From Letharia columbiana (Eukaryota > Ascomycota > Lecanoromycetes > Lecanorales > Parmeliaceae): a stretch of DNA of 64,000 bases. The position numbers and the translations under genes were made by a program. The notes beneath the pieces were generated by a model, which saw nothing but the letters and a program-made list of their open reading frames with translations, searched no databases and was not told the DNA's origin. The stretch's first letter is position 1, and each line of letters starts with the position of its first letter. Below, piece after piece: positions 34,900-47,935 of the stretch. Where the stretch lies: the NCBI RefSeq assembly GCF_014066305.1, contig NW_023501074.1, positions 310,001 through 374,000 of the forward strand, given 5' to 3'.

Positions 34900-37800
34900 C
34901 GTCGTCCTTTTCGTATATAAATCACGCTTTTCTTATAAGAGAGAATCTATCTATTTAAGAACTCTCTTATAGATAGTAAATATATCGATACTTATATAGT
35001 TATAAATAAGTTCTTAATTCTAATAATATATAAGGCCTTATATCTAGAATTACTCTTATTATTATAATTTAAATTATTAAGAGATTATAATAGCTAGATT
35101 ATAAAACGATTAATTATATATTATTTACTTTTTACGATAATAATAAAAGACTATCGAGAAGAAATATATCTAATATTAATTATATTATTAAAATACGATA
35201 TAATAGTTAAAAAATTATAGATAAATAAATATAAGGTAGTTCTTAATATATTACGAGATAAGATACTCTTTCTATTCGATCGATATAATTATAATAATAA
35301 TTAGATATTAATAATAAACGAACTCCTCTTTCTATTAACTCCGGAGCTTCGGCTATCTATATTATTTACTTCTTTATCTATTATACTAAAACGATAAAGC
35401 TCTTCTCTATCTATCTACGATAATGAGACTAATTCGAATATCTTATTAAATAAGAATGAGAATAATAAGAAGTCTAAGTTTATTAATATCGCTAAGATTA
35501 ATATAGCGGCTTATTATTAACTAGCCCGTGAAAAAGATAATAAACTATTTATATTAATAATAAATGAGATCTATAAAGATACGCTAATATTATATATATC
35601 TCTTATTATCTAAATATCTCGCGGTTCTTATATATTAATTAATAAACTCTATCTCTATAACTTAAAAAAGAAATATAAAAGATATTGCGGTTTTAATTGT
35701 CTTATTTAGATTAATAGTATCGACGAGGTTAGTTCTAAGAAGGTAAAATATAAGCTATCTGCGGAGTATTATAATTATCTCGATATTTTTAATAGAATTA
35801 AAATAGATATACTTCTCTTATATTATCTTTATAATTATAAACTCGAATTTAACGATAGCTTCGATAAAACGAAACTTTCGAAAAGTAGAATCTATTTAAT
35901 ATTAGGATATAAATTAAAATAGATAAAGAAGTATCTAGATGAATATCTGAAGAAGGGATTCATAATATCAAGCTATATACTATTCGCCTTATTTATTCTA
36001 TTTATAAAAAAGTCGAATAGAGAATTATATTTTTACGTGGATTATTAAAAGCTAAACGCTATTATTAAAAGAAATTAATACTTAATTTTATTAATAGATA
36101 AGGTTTTAATAAGAATTTAGAGATATAAATATCTTACTCGATTAGATATTATAACCGCGTTTAATAAACTATATATACACCCCGATAGCGAGGATTTTAC
36201 TACTTTTATTACCTCTCTTAAAGTATATAAATATTAAGTTCTCCTCTTCGATCTAACTAACGATTTAGTTATATATTAATAATATATAAATAATATTCTA
36301 TTCGAGTATCTAAACGACTTCTACTAGATCTATCTCGATAATATATTTATTTATAATAAGATAAAAAAGAAATATATTTAATACGTTAGATAAATTCTTT
36401 AAAAATTAAGAGATGTCGGCCTTTAGGTGGATATTCTTAAGTGCGAATTCTATATTTAGGAAATCAAGTTTTTAGGCCTACTAATGTCTATAGATAGGTT
36501 ACGAATAAATCTTATTAAAATTTAGACTATTATTAAGTAAATTATATCTATTAACCTTAAAGAGATATAGGCCTTTATCGGATTTTATAATTTTTATCGA
36601 CGATTTATTAGAGACTTCTCTAAAATAGTTAAATCTATAATAAAATTTATAATAAAAGAGATTATATTTAATTAGTCCCTAGTATATTAAGAGATCTTTT
36701 ATTTCCTTAAGATCGCCGTTACTAAAGCTTTAGTTCTACGTTATTTCGATAGAATAAAGGAGACCGTTTTAGAGACTAACTTTTTCGACTATATTAATAA
36801 AGATATTCTTTTTTAGTATAATAATAAGGGAGTACTTTACTTAATAGCCTTTTATAGTAAAAAATCTTACTTTAATAGAGTATAACTATTAGATCTACGA
36901 TAAGAAGTTATTAGCTATTATTCGCTATCTTAAATATTAGCATTTTAAACTAGAATATATTAATATTTTTATTAAGATCTTTACGGACTATAAGAACTTA
37001 ATATACTTTATCGAAGAAAGAGACCTTAGTTATCACTAGGCCCGCTATTTAGATATACTATCTAAATTTAATATAAAGATTATTTATCGATCTAGACCTT
37101 AGAACGTTAAGATTAATATATTTATACGAATAACTAAGTATAAACTAACTAATCTCGAGAATAAACGATTACGCTAATAGCATTAAATAATTCTTATCTC
37201 TAATCGATTAAAGTTAAATAATGAAAGTATCGACGTATATATAATTAACGACTCTATTTATTATAAGATAGTAGGAATTAATAAGAAGAATAACTACTAT
37301 ACGAAAATTCGTGACGCTATCGCCGAGGGTAAGGATAAGTTTTAAGAGATTACCCTTAATAAGTACTTCGTATAGAATAGAATACTTTATTATAAGGATC
37401 GTTTATAGGTATTCGATAATATATATATTAATATTATTCGAGAGGTATATAATTAATCGTCCTACGAATATCTCGAGATAGTATATATTTATAAGCTACT
37501 TAAAAGAAAGTATTATTAGCGAGGAATAAGGGCGATAATAGCTATCTACGTTTAAAATTGTTATATCTATTAAAGGGCTAAGATATCTCGAGATCGAAAA
37601 TATAATTTACTTTAGTCTCTATCGATCTCATAGAAACGATAATAAGATATATTAGTTAACTTCGTTATAGGCTTATCTATATTTAATAACTATAACGCTA
37701 TTTAAGTAGCGATTAATCGACTTACTAAGAAATATTACTATATAGCCTATTTCGATATTAATAAAGATACTATCGCTAAGAAGATAGTTAACTTACTACT

Positions 37801-38730
37801 TAAAAAAGTATTTTATTTATATAATCTACCGACCTTAATAATATCAAATCGAGGTTTTTAATTTATAGCTATTATATGAAAATTCTTTTATAAACGATTA
37901 GATATTACAGCTAAGCTATTAATAGCTTTTTACTCTAAAATTAATAGAAAGATCGAGCGAGTAAATTAGAATATAAAGCGTTATCTTCGAATATACTATA
38001 ACTATATATAAGATAACTAGATAAAATAACTATTTATTATCGAGTTCGTAAATAATAATACTATCTTATCGATTATCGATATCTTACCTTTTCTTATAAA
38101 TAAGAGATTTCACTCTCGAATAAGTTTTAGCTCGAATATTACTAACTATAAGATTACTTATAAACATCTTAATACTACTTAGATAAAGAATATTACGAAT
38201 TATATAAAATAGATTCTTAAGTATATTAGAAGTAATATAGATTATACTTAAAAGACTATAGTTATATAAACTAATAAATATTAATAAAAGATTACCTTTT
38301 AAATAGACGATAAGATCTTTCTAAGTAGTAAGCATATTATCTTTAATCGCCCTTTTCGCAAATTAAATTATAAGAGTCTTAATCTATTTAAGGTTATAGG
38401 CCTTATAAAAATCTTATATCGTCTAAAACTTCTATTAAGCATAAGAATCTATAACGTCTTTCACTCTAATCTATTAAGTCTCGCTGCGAATAACCCCTTA
38501 CTAAAATAGATAAACTTATCGCCGAAATACGTGATTATTAATAATTAAATCGAATAGATTATTAAAGAAATACTTACATCTAAGTTAATTAATAGTCGTC
38601 TCAAGTATAAAGTTAAGTAAAAAGGCCTCGATAATAACCTTATCTAATATAATACGGACGACGACGAATTCGAAAATTGCTAAGACCTTATAGACGACTT
38701 CTATAAACGATATTTTAAAGAGCCTTACCT
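34900..38730 (+). pseudogene. Element D pol remnant: protease, RT, RNase H, integrase, chromodomain
   Basis: RT is plain at 35930-36370. It reads YLDEYLKKGFIISS, then LFIKKSNRELYFYVDY and KLNAI, then DFTTFITSLKVYKY and LLFDLTND, and ends with the catalytic YLDNIFIY (second Asp mutated to Asn, about 36331). RNase H lies at about 36.74-37.03 kb and the integrase core at about 37.57-38.10 kb. There, SNRG (for SDRG) is followed by ITAKLLIAFYSKINRKIERVN, the RIPped HPETDGQTERVNQ region. At 38530-38720 the frame gives IIKEILTSKLI, then LKYKVK, then DLIDDFYKRY, a chromodomain. Numerous stops make it non-functional. Domain limits are approximate. Confidence 0.78.
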
Positions 38731-38759
38731 ATAAGGATTAACTTATAAAATACTAGAAC

Positions 38760-39431
38760 TATCTCGAATACTCCGTTTTCAATTAATTTAAAATCGTTCG
38801 ATATCTTTATAATAGCTTTATTTTTTTAGAAGTCGAGAATCGATTTCTTAGGCCTATATCGATTATAAATTATATCATATAGAGTCTTTCGCGCAGAGTC
38901 CCCTTACTAATAGATATTTAAGCATCTTTTAAAGCTATAATACGTTACCTATAGACCTTATCGTCGCCGTCGATAACCTTCATTAATATCGGTTATATAA
39001 CATTCCATAAAGAAACTCGTTAATATCGAATTAGAGTTTTTAGCGCCTACGACTCGATTCGATTCGATTCGATTCGAAAGCCCTTAATTAATCACATCGC
39101 GCTATTCTATAAACCTTCCATCCGCTTAAATATAAATTCGGAAATTACTACTATTTACCCCTACGCCTATAAATATGATTTTTATTATATTATATCGATT
39201 TCCTCTTAGCTAGGCTTTCTATATACGCTTATATTTTAATTAGCGATATCGCTATAGCGTAAGTATAAAGAGCTACTATCGTTTCTAATACCTCTTACGA
39301 AGAAAGATGCGATAATGTGAATCCCGGATACGATTATTTCTTTACTACTTTTACTATTTTTTAGGCGTTAAGCGTATATATATATCTATTTTTCTATCTT
39401 TCTACTTACTAATTATAAGATATAATTTTAT
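38760..39431. other. Element D 3' non-coding region
   Basis: Between the end of pol and the polypurine tract. It is less RIPped than the coding part, with words such as CGCGCAGAGTCCCC and GTCGCCGTCGATAACC. A short CGATT pentanucleotide array lies within it. No additional ORF was recognised. Confidence 0.55.
39054..39077. repeat. CGATT pentanucleotide microsatellite
   Basis: About four to five tandem CGATT units in the 3' untranslated region of element D. Confidence 0.85.
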
Positions 39432-39443
39432 AAAGAGAGAGAG
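39432..39443 (+). other. Polypurine tract of element D
   Basis: AAAGAGAGAGAG immediately upstream of the 3' LTR, where plus-strand DNA synthesis is primed in LTR retrotransposons. It has survived RIP, having no CpA or TpG. Confidence 0.7.
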
Positions 39444-39446
39444 TAG

Positions 39447-39629
39447 TATTATAAGCGTATTCTATATTCTTAATATACTACTTAACTCTCTTATCTATTT
39501 AAGCCTAGCGTATCTTAATAGAGGCATTTATCTACTACTTAATATCTTTCTTCTATCTATATAATTCGATATCTTAGTTATCTTATTTAATATACCTATA
39601 TTAATATTACATCTATATCGATTCTAATA
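39447..39629 (+). repeat. Element D 3' LTR
   Basis: 183 bp, TATTATAAGCGTA...GATTCTAATA, matching 32767-32949. It keeps a few C residues (GAGGCATTTA, ATTACATCTA) lost from the 5' copy. Confidence 0.85.
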
Positions 39630-39988
39630 ATAAGAAGAATTATACTTTCTAAGAAAGACTCGCTTCTATAGTTCGAATCATAGTATTAATTCCCGTAAAG
39701 AATACGACTTTACCTTCGTCTACGTTATCGCTTACTTTACTATTAAATTCTTCTATAACTTCTATTACTTCTATTACTCGTTATAATATATAACTTCTTA
39801 TATAGTAAAATATCTTTTTAGATTTTTCTTTATAGAAGTAGAATCTTTTAACTTTCTTTATCTTACTACGGAAAGAGAGGAAGTTTATTCTTATTTAAAG
39901 AAATGAGTTTCTTTAATAAAAGAAAGGTCGTTCTTTACTTAAAGCGCTTATAGCGAGAACGCTATCTTTCTTTCTTTCTATTAATATA

Positions 39989-40165
39989 TATTATAGATTA
40001 TGCTTAGTAGATATACTCGATAGAAGCTAGTAACTAATAGCTTAACATAGCTTAATATTAAGATATATTTAGACAATTAGATTTCATAGAAGAAGAAGTA
40101 TTCTTTTATCATTTAAGAAACGTCTTTCTTAAAAAGATTTCTAAGAATCTTATGCTACCATAACA
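39989..40165 (+). repeat. Element B 3' LTR
   Basis: 177 bp ending ...ATGCTACCATAACA, then the target duplication ATATT (40166-40170). It pairs with 20206-20380. A pyrimidine tract (CTATCTTTCTTTCTTTCT) rather than the usual polypurine tract lies just upstream. Confidence 0.85.
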
Positions 40166-43100
40166 ATATTCTCTAATTATCTATATCGAGACGATTTAGT
40201 AAAGTAATAGCTTACTCTTTAATATCTTAAATAGATTTACTAGAAATATAAGTAATTTACGTCGTAAATTTATTTATAATAGTTATTATATAATTAAATT
40301 TTTTATTAAATAATAGTATAATAAGGATAAAATTAAGTATTAAGATATAGAAAGATAAGATAAAACTCTCTATAGATTATAGATAATTATAAGACTTATA
40401 GCGATAAGTTTATAATATTAGATATTTAAAATAGTATTTAATATAGCTATAAAGATACTTAGATAATTTTTATATATACTATAATTTAAAGATTATATTA
40501 AAAAATCTTTCGAAATTTAAGTAATTATCGCTATAAATAATTTCGAGAATATCTTTAATTAGTGATTAGGGTATATATAATCGTTTAAGATTAATAAATT
40601 TATTCTTATAAAAAATAAGATTAGAGTTCGTAGTATTATAAATAAAAGAAAGCTTAACGTCTTCGCCTTTAGCTATTAGCTTTATATTAATATTTATAAT
40701 ATTAATAATTCTTATCTAATATAAATCTATATCGTATTTAGTAAGAAGCTTACTATAAAAGACTTTATTTATCTTTACTATCGTAGTAGAGTAATTATAA
40801 ATATTATTATAATCTATTACTTATATAATATAAATATATAAGATATTAAGCTTTAAATAATTTTTAAATAATATTAATTTATTAGTATTTAGAAGATATA
40901 AAAGAGTATCTAATATAATATATTTTTTACTAGGCTTATATCTTATATCGAGACGAAATTAATAAAGAAATTAAGAAGTATATATAAGTCGTATATTTAA
41001 TCTTATTATAGACGTTATAAAAGTAATAGAAGATTACTTTATAATATCGAGAATAGCTAAATAATTAATTTAAATAATAACGAGTCGCTTAAATAACTCT
41101 ATAAGATATCGAATCTTCTTAATAATTTATATAAATTCTATTATCTCGAATTCTATAGACTAATAATTCTTCTTAATAAAAATTAATATTCTTAATAAAT
41201 ATATAATTAACTCTATAATAGTTCTAGATAATTACTTAATATCGACTATAATAACGTATTTCTTTTTAATATAAAATATCTATATATCAAAACTCTATTC
41301 TTTAAAAATATTTAGATCTATTTATAAATCTTTATTTAGATTAAAATATATAAGTAATAAAAGCTTGTTTAAAGCTTTCTATAGGCTTTTAAAGCTTTAT
41401 TTCTTTTATAAGAAAGTCTTTAATAAGCGAAGTTTAAAGAAGTAAATATAACGTAGATTATTCTTAATTAATATTTCTTTAAATAAACGAGTTTTTAGTA
41501 TTTATAGAGAGCTAGTAAGTTATATATAATAGTAGACTAAACTTTTTAAATAGTTTATTAATTAAGATAATATTTAAGATTATCGAGTATATTAAAGTAG
41601 ATGATCTTATTAATAGCTTTTAACTTATTCTTAGCTATTATTATATTAAAAGAATTAACTTCATATTAAGATATTTTAAAAAGATTTTTATAGACGTAAT
41701 AGTAATATTATATTTAATTAAGATTTAAAATAGTTTCTAAAGATATATAATATACTTCTTTAAGATTTTAAAGTTTAATATAATATTATTAATATATACT
41801 TAAATAAAGTCTTTAATAAGTCGTAGAATTTTATTAATCTATCGTTATATATAAGCTATAGAATTTATATATCTTATAATTAATACGTTAAAAGTCTTTT
41901 AGTCTTAATAAGAAATTATAATAAGTATATAGCGATTATTATAATAAATAAGTTATTAATAAAAGAAAGATATTATATCGAGTATAGATAAATAGATATA
42001 TTCTAATAATCTTATTATAATATCTAATTATAATAATATAAGATATATATCTAAAATAATAAGATTATTAAGATCTCTAATATCTACTATAACTCTTCTC
42101 TTTCGCTAATTATTTAATAATATTTTTTAGATTATAAATATAAGATAGTTAAATAAAATAGACTTAATAGTATATTTAAGTCTACTTTATTATTATAAAT
42201 CATTAAACGTATTATTAACTACTTCTCTATTATTAATATCTAAAAAATAGATCTTTATACGATTCGACTTTAATAGTTTACTTTATTAGTTATCGCGTAA
42301 TATAATCTTTATTTAATTATCTTTAAATATTTTAATAAAGTCTTTATTTTTTTATAAAGTAGAAAATTTATTAATTAGATCTATTAGAATCTAAGTATTA
42401 TATCTATTATTATAGATTATAATATTATTTAATAATTTAATCTCTCTAATAAAATCTAATTAAGATATAATAGCGTTATAAATAAGCTATAAGAGATTAT
42501 TAGCTATACTTATTAATACTATTATAATAAGAATAGCTATTTTCTTAATTTAATTACTTATAATAAACTTATCTATAAAAGACTTTAGCGAAGGCTTTAT
42601 AAAAAAAACGTTTTTATAATTAATTTCGTATAATATATCTAAATAGAGCTTCTTAGAGATTTAAACGATTTAATTAATTTTATTTTTAATTAAAATTTTA
42701 ATAATATATAAATTTATAAGATAAGCGTATAGAGTTAAGTTTCGCTATATTATTAATTCGAAAATATAGTTTCTCTTAAATAGTTCTTTAGAAGAGTTAA
42801 TAGATATTATAATATTTATATAAAGTATTATAAGTATAAATAATATATCTCTAATATAGATTATATTATTAATTAGTAATATTAATAATAATAATATAAC
42901 TATTAATATATACTTTATCTTAATTAATATTAAGTATAATCTTCTTAGAATTTATAATATTATTCTTTAATAGTATATAGATTTTTAGACTATTAATAAG
43001 ATAAATATTTCTTTAAATATAATAAAGAATCTTACTACTATCTATCTTACTAATAGAGATATATATTAAAATTTAAATATACTTATTAGTATTATATATA

Positions 43101-43300
43101 GCTAAATCTAAGCCTTTAATATAAAAAGATAAGATTATTCTTTAAATTTTTATAAGAGATAGTAATGCTAGTAGCTACGGTTTATTTACTAGAATAACTC
43201 TATAGTTAATATTAATATAAATCTTCTTATTAATTATATTAGATTATAAGTATATAAAGATATAAGCGTAGTTTTATTCTCGAAAAGTAAATCTTATATA
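40166..43300 (-). pseudogene. Element E pol remnant: protease, RT, RNase H, integrase N-part
   Basis: The minus strand from about 43.28 to 42.92 kb reads YRVILVNK, LLALLSLIKI, IKGLDLAIYNTNKYI and INSLKIYILLKNNIINSKK. This fits the retropepsin-like region of fungal Gypsy polyproteins (VDxQWLLALLPS...LLGNDVI). From about 42.0 kb downwards, the segment with YEVNSFNIIIAKNKLKAI followed by YYLN fits the RT-RNase H connection (DGLGMTTAKEKL...YLGLTGWLR). At the left edge ISSKSI, DIKE and AITLLNRLDIDN leads directly into the integrase motif now at 20.2 kb. Stops are mostly at Gln or Trp positions. Confidence 0.7.
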
Positions 43301-45690
43301 TAGATTAAATTTTTTAATAGAATTAAAGTTAATAATTTTAATAGAATCGAAATCTTAGTAATAGAAAACTTCTAATTAATAAATGAAAGACTTTTATTTA
43401 ATTATAAAAAACTCTTATAAATAATTCTTCTACTTAGCTATAAAAGGCTCTTATAAATAACCCTTCTATAAATATTTATAGAGGTATATTTTAATATAAA
43501 TAATATATTATAGTTTTAATAGATTATTTAAATATTAATAGAGTTAGTATAGATCTCTTTATATAATTATTCTTCGTAATTATTAACGAAGCTTTTCTTA
43601 AACGATTTATCTTAATAAGCTTTTTATATTTTATTATACTCTTAAAAGATATTAGATTAATTCTTATTAGTATAATTAGCTTAATTATAAATTATTTAAT
43701 CGTTATAATTAGCTTAATAAATAGCGATCTAGCTATAATAGATATCTTATAACTATTATAATTACTTATCTCTATTACTTTAATAATCGTAATTATTTTA
43801 TCTTAAAAATCTTTAATCTTAAGAAGAATTTAATTACTTAAATTAATTCGAGAATATTATCGATATACTTAGAGAATTAATAATTTAAAGATATAGCGAT
43901 ATAATAAGCGAATAATTATCTTACGAAGCGTATTACTAATTTAATTAATAATCGTACTATTAATTATTATAAGCGTATTATTTTTTATTATAAGATCTAT
44001 TCTAGTAGTTAGAAGACTATCGCGAATAGAATTAAAACTAAAAAAAGTTAAACGATTAATTTTCGTAGTTCTATTAATCTTAATAATTAATATTTAATTA
44101 ATCTTATTAAAAGTCTTATTAAAAGATTTAATTATTATAATATTATTAATATAATTAATTTCATTAAAACCTTTAATAAAATAATCTAAATATTTTAAAT
44201 TATATATTCTTTTTTAATTTAAGTACTTAGATAAATAAAGAAAGCGATATTATAGTAGATAATAGGTTTATAAAAGTATATAAGTCTATTATAATATCTT
44301 AATAGATAAACGTTAATTAATTTTCGATATTATCTATATTAATAAACTTAATATAATAAATAACTATTTATATATAATCTAAAAGCTCTCTTTTATTATA
44401 TACGTCTATTAGAGTATACTTTTTAGTAATAAAATAAGCGAGTACTATTTTCATTAATTTCTTAAATTATCTTAATAGTATCTTATACTATTTTTTAATA
44501 TTATTATCTATTTATAAACTAAGCTTCTTAAGATCTAATAATTCAATAATATATTATAATAATACTATATCTCTTAATACTATATTAAAGTTAACTTTAA
44601 TTATAGAGAAGCTTTTTATAATAGCTATATTCTATAATTATTTAATAAAAGAAATAACGCTATAGAAGTAGATATCTTTATTAATCATAATAATCTCGCC
44701 TTCTTTATAGAATTTATCGAAATAAAAATTGAAGTAATTAAGATTCGATAAATTTTATTAATTAAAAGTACTTAATAAAGTAGATAGCTTTTTAAATAAA
44801 TCTTATAACTCTAATTATTTTATAAAGTTTATAAGACTAGATAGTATTTATAAATTCTATAATACTTAAGTTATAGCTCTTTAAATAGTATTATTAATAT
44901 CTTACTAAAGCTATTAATAATCGAGAGAAGAGTTAGAAGTTATAATATTATTATAAATCGTAATCTCTATAGAAATCTTAAATATAAAAGAAGAATATCT
45001 ATTAGATAAGTTTATTAATATAGAGCTTCTTATTTAAATATAATTAAAAGATTTTTATATAACTAGTAAGAGAGAGCTTAATAAAGGCGAATTTAATAAA
45101 GTAATATTAATTAAAGAAGATTTTAATAACTCTATTAGCTATATAATAAAATTATTAAAATATCTAACTATTTTATAAAAGAAAGGCTTATTAATAGTTT
45201 AGTCTAGTAATTATAATATAATAACTTAAATTCTAGAGAATTAGATCTAGTTTTTACTCTATTATCTTATAACGTAAGTAAGAGTCTTAATAGTTTTAAG
45301 GGCTTAAGAATATAAGTAATAAGATATCGAACTATAGATACTATTAAAGACTTTAATAGATTAAGATATAGATATACTATTTTAATAAAGTCGTTCATTT
45401 AAAAGACTATTAGAATTGTTTTTTAATTAATATAGATATAAACGGCGTCGATATTAAGAAGATATTTTACTAGATTAAAATTACTTATTAAATTAAGAAG
45501 ATAGTAAAACTTTAATTAGTAAGTAAAAGAGCGTTAGCGAAAGATTTAGATAGTAGAATAGCTATAAAAAACTAAGTAAATAAGATACTATTAAATAAAT
45601 ATATAATAAAAGAGAAGCTTTTAAATTATTCGATAATTAATTAATATTAAATAATAATATTACTATTATATTATAAGAGTAATAAGTAAC
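40166..45690 (-). mobile_element. Element E, main part: minus-strand Ty3/Gypsy retrotransposon
   Basis: Minus-strand remnants of a Gypsy polyprotein: aspartic protease region at about 42.93-43.30 kb, RT thumb and RNase H at about 42.0-41.2 kb, then integrase running to 40166 and resuming at 20205 beyond element B. Gag should occupy about 45.4-43.4 kb, but no zinc knuckle was recognised. Neither LTR was found; the 5' end near 45.69 kb abuts G copy 3. E is the oldest layer of the nest, since B inserted into it and C and D into B. Confidence 0.75.
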
Positions 45691-46130
45691 GATCTATAAA
45701 TTAAATTTATAGTTTTTTTTTTAATTAGAATCTAATAAGCTATCGAGTAAATAGATAAGCGATCTTTAATAAGCGAACTTTAATGAGCGATATTTAAATT
45801 TCTTGCGCTTTAATAATTATAAGACAAATTTTTAAAATTCTTAAGAATTCGAAAAGTTCAAATAGCGCTTTAAAATTTAAAGAACAAATTTCGAAATTTT
45901 AATAGAAAATAAAAAAGTTATCATTATTACAAATAACGTATATCTATATTTTAACAAGGGAGATACGGGAGAGCGAGATTTTAATAATTGCGAACGCTAG
46001 TTTATTTACTCGCGATAACTTAATTAATTTAATTAAAAAGCGTAGTAATCTTAAATTTATAATTAACTATATATATAAACTTAAGATTTTCTAATTTAAT
46101 TTTATTTTATTCTTTTATATATACTAATAT
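45690..46130 (-). repeat. Repeat family G, copy 3
   Basis: Reverse-oriented G repeat. It opens with the complement of the TTTAATTTATAGACC end, has 14-bp motif copies, the TTTTAATAGAAAATAAAAAAG block and an AATTAAAAAGCGTAGTAA block, and ends in the complement of TATATATAAAAGAATAAG at about 46110-46130. Some TG and CA survive near 45.95 kb (GGGAGATACGGGAGAGCGAG). Confidence 0.7.
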
Positions 46131-46304
46131 AAAAATGTAAGTATAATAAGTAGTGTATAGTAAAGATAGTTATTCTTCTATTAAGAAGTAACTACTTATA
46201 ATACTAAACTAAGATTCTTATTAAGATACCTTCTTAGTAGATATAAAGATATAGTAATATTATATATCTATATAATTACGATAGCTTACTATAATAATCG
46301 CGCG

Positions 46305-46480
46305 AACTTTAATAAGCGATACCTTTTTTAATAATTACGAATATTAATTTATTTATTCGCGATAATATAGTCGATTAAATTAAAGAGCGTAGTAACACTA
46401 AATTTATCATTAATTATATATATAAATTTAAGATTTTTAAGCTTAGCTCTATCTTATTCTATTATAAAATAGAAATATAT
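46305..46480 (-). repeat. Repeat family G, partial copy
   Basis: Only the TATA-containing half is present: GCGAACTTTAATAAGCGAT, then the TTATTCGCGATAA and TTAAAGAGCGTAGTAA blocks, finishing near TTATTCTATTATAA. Confidence 0.6.
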
Positions 46481-46589
46481 TAATAAACGTTTTAGATAAT
46501 AAGAGATTTAATATTTTCTATTATTATTTAATCTATATATCTTTATACTATTCTCTTATTTTTCTATTTAATAAATGATTATAATATAA

Positions 46590-47190
46590 TAATACGAGTT
46601 TAAATCTATAAATTAAATTTATAATCTATTTTTTTAATTAGAACTATCGAGTAAATTTAATAAGCGAACTTTAATAGTTAATATTCAAATTCTTTATCTT
46701 TAAATAATAATAAGACTAAATTCTTAAATTCTTAGACGGTTAAAATGCCTAAATTACGCTCTATAATTTAAAAAAATAATCGAAAGATTTTAATAGAAAA
46801 TAAAAAAGTTATTCTAAAATTAAATAATATATATCTATTTTTTTAGTTAAGGCTATCGACTATCGAGCGAACTTTAATAAGCGAACTTTAATAAACGATA
46901 TTTGAGATTCTTACCCTTTAATAATTATAAGATTAAATTTTAAAATTTTTACGTTATTAAAAAGCGTAATCTTCGCTTTATAATTTTTTTTAAAATTTTA
47001 ATAGAAAATAAATACTCTTAGTAAGTAACGTATATTAATTCTTTTAATAAGAAGTCTTAAGAGAGCTAGCGAGCTAACTTAGCTAGTCTACTTTAAAAAA
47101 GAAATCTCGAAGTTATAATTAATTATATATATAAATTTAAGATTTTTAAGTTTAACTCTATCTTATTCTATTATATATATTAATATCTAA
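46590..47190 (-). repeat. Repeat family G, copy 4, with duplicated internal block
   Basis: Starts ACGAGTTTAAATCTATAAATTAAATTT and ends at TTATTCTATTATATATA. The internal GCTATCGA...AATAGAAAATAAAAAAG block occurs twice (about 46.63-46.84 and 46.85-47.0 kb), explaining its extra length. Confidence 0.65.
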
Positions 47191-47364
47191 TATAAGTATT
47201 ATATTAAGTAAGAGTATTCTTATATAATAAAGTAAAAGTAAAAAAGTTATATTATAAATTAAATAAATTATTAATTAAGATAACTTTATATAAGTAATAT
47301 TATTTTTATATTATAAATTTATATTATCTATTTCTTTTATTTTATTAATTATTAATTTCTTATT

Positions 47365-47935
47365 AATATATATAATAGAATAAGATAGAGCTAATCTATA
47401 AATTCTTAAATTTATATATATAATTAACTATAAATTTAAATTTATTACGCTCTTTAATTAGATTAACTAAATTAGCTCGCTAGCCCTTTAAAGACTTCTT
47501 ATTAAAAAAATAGATATACGTTATTTATAATAGAGATAACTTTTCTATTTTTTATTTAAACTTTAAAACTTTTTTTCAATTTTTAAAGCGCTATTTATAC
47601 TTTTCGAATTTGTAAGAATTTTGAAACTTAGTCTTATTATTTTTAAAGCGTAAAAAATTTAATATATCGTTTATTAAAGTTCGCTCGATAGCTAAATATC
47701 TCTACTTAAAAAATAAATATATATTATTTAATTTTAGAATATTTTTTTTAAATTATAGAATGAAATATAGGCTTTTAGATAAATAAATTTTTTTATAATC
47801 TTATAGATATTAAAGTGTAAGAAATTTAAGTATCGCTTATTAAAGATCGCTTATTAAAGATCGCTTATCTACTTACTCGATAGTTCTAATAGTTAAAAAA
47901 ATTATAAATTTAATTTCTAAGTCTTTACTCGTAAA
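47365..47935 (+). repeat. Repeat family G, copy 5
   Basis: Plus orientation: TATATATAATAGAATAAGATAGAGC start, CTCTTTAATTAGATTAACTAA block, duplicated internal blocks, three 14-bp units at about 47.83-47.87 kb, and end CTTTACTCGTA. Head to head with copy 4. Confidence 0.7.

Larger units (their letters stand above)
32767..39629 (+). mobile_element. LTR retrotransposon D (Ty3/Gypsy chromovirus), nested in B
   Basis: 6863 bp with two 183-bp LTRs (32767-32949, 39447-39629). The flanking pentamers GTAAG (32762-32766) and ATAAG (39630-39634) are compatible with one duplication altered by a single transition. A polypurine tract AAAGAGAGAGAG (39432-39443) lies directly before the 3' LTR, confirming plus orientation. 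Inside are gag with a zinc knuckle, protease region, RT, RNase H, integrase and chromodomain. Element D lies 27 bp from the C(+) insertion site in B. Its LTR is related to the solo LTRs at 11.1, 51.2, 52.5 and 52.7 kb. Confidence 0.85.
20206..40165 (+). mobile_element. LTR retrotransposon B (Ty3/Gypsy), split by nested elements C(+) and D
   Basis: LTRs at 20206-20380 and 39989-40165 flank a 20-kb span with a perfect ATATT target duplication. Removing C(+) and D leaves about 6.1 kb, normal for a Gypsy element. Its own segments are 20206-25757, 32740-32766 and 39635-40165. The first segment encodes plus-strand RT and integrase remnants. B inserted into the integrase gene of element E. All coding parts are RIPped beyond function. 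Confidence 0.85.

Noticed and set aside
40166..45690. LTRs for element E
   Set aside because: Sequences near 45.4-45.69 kb and 19.3-19.65 kb were compared by eye and share no convincing repeat.
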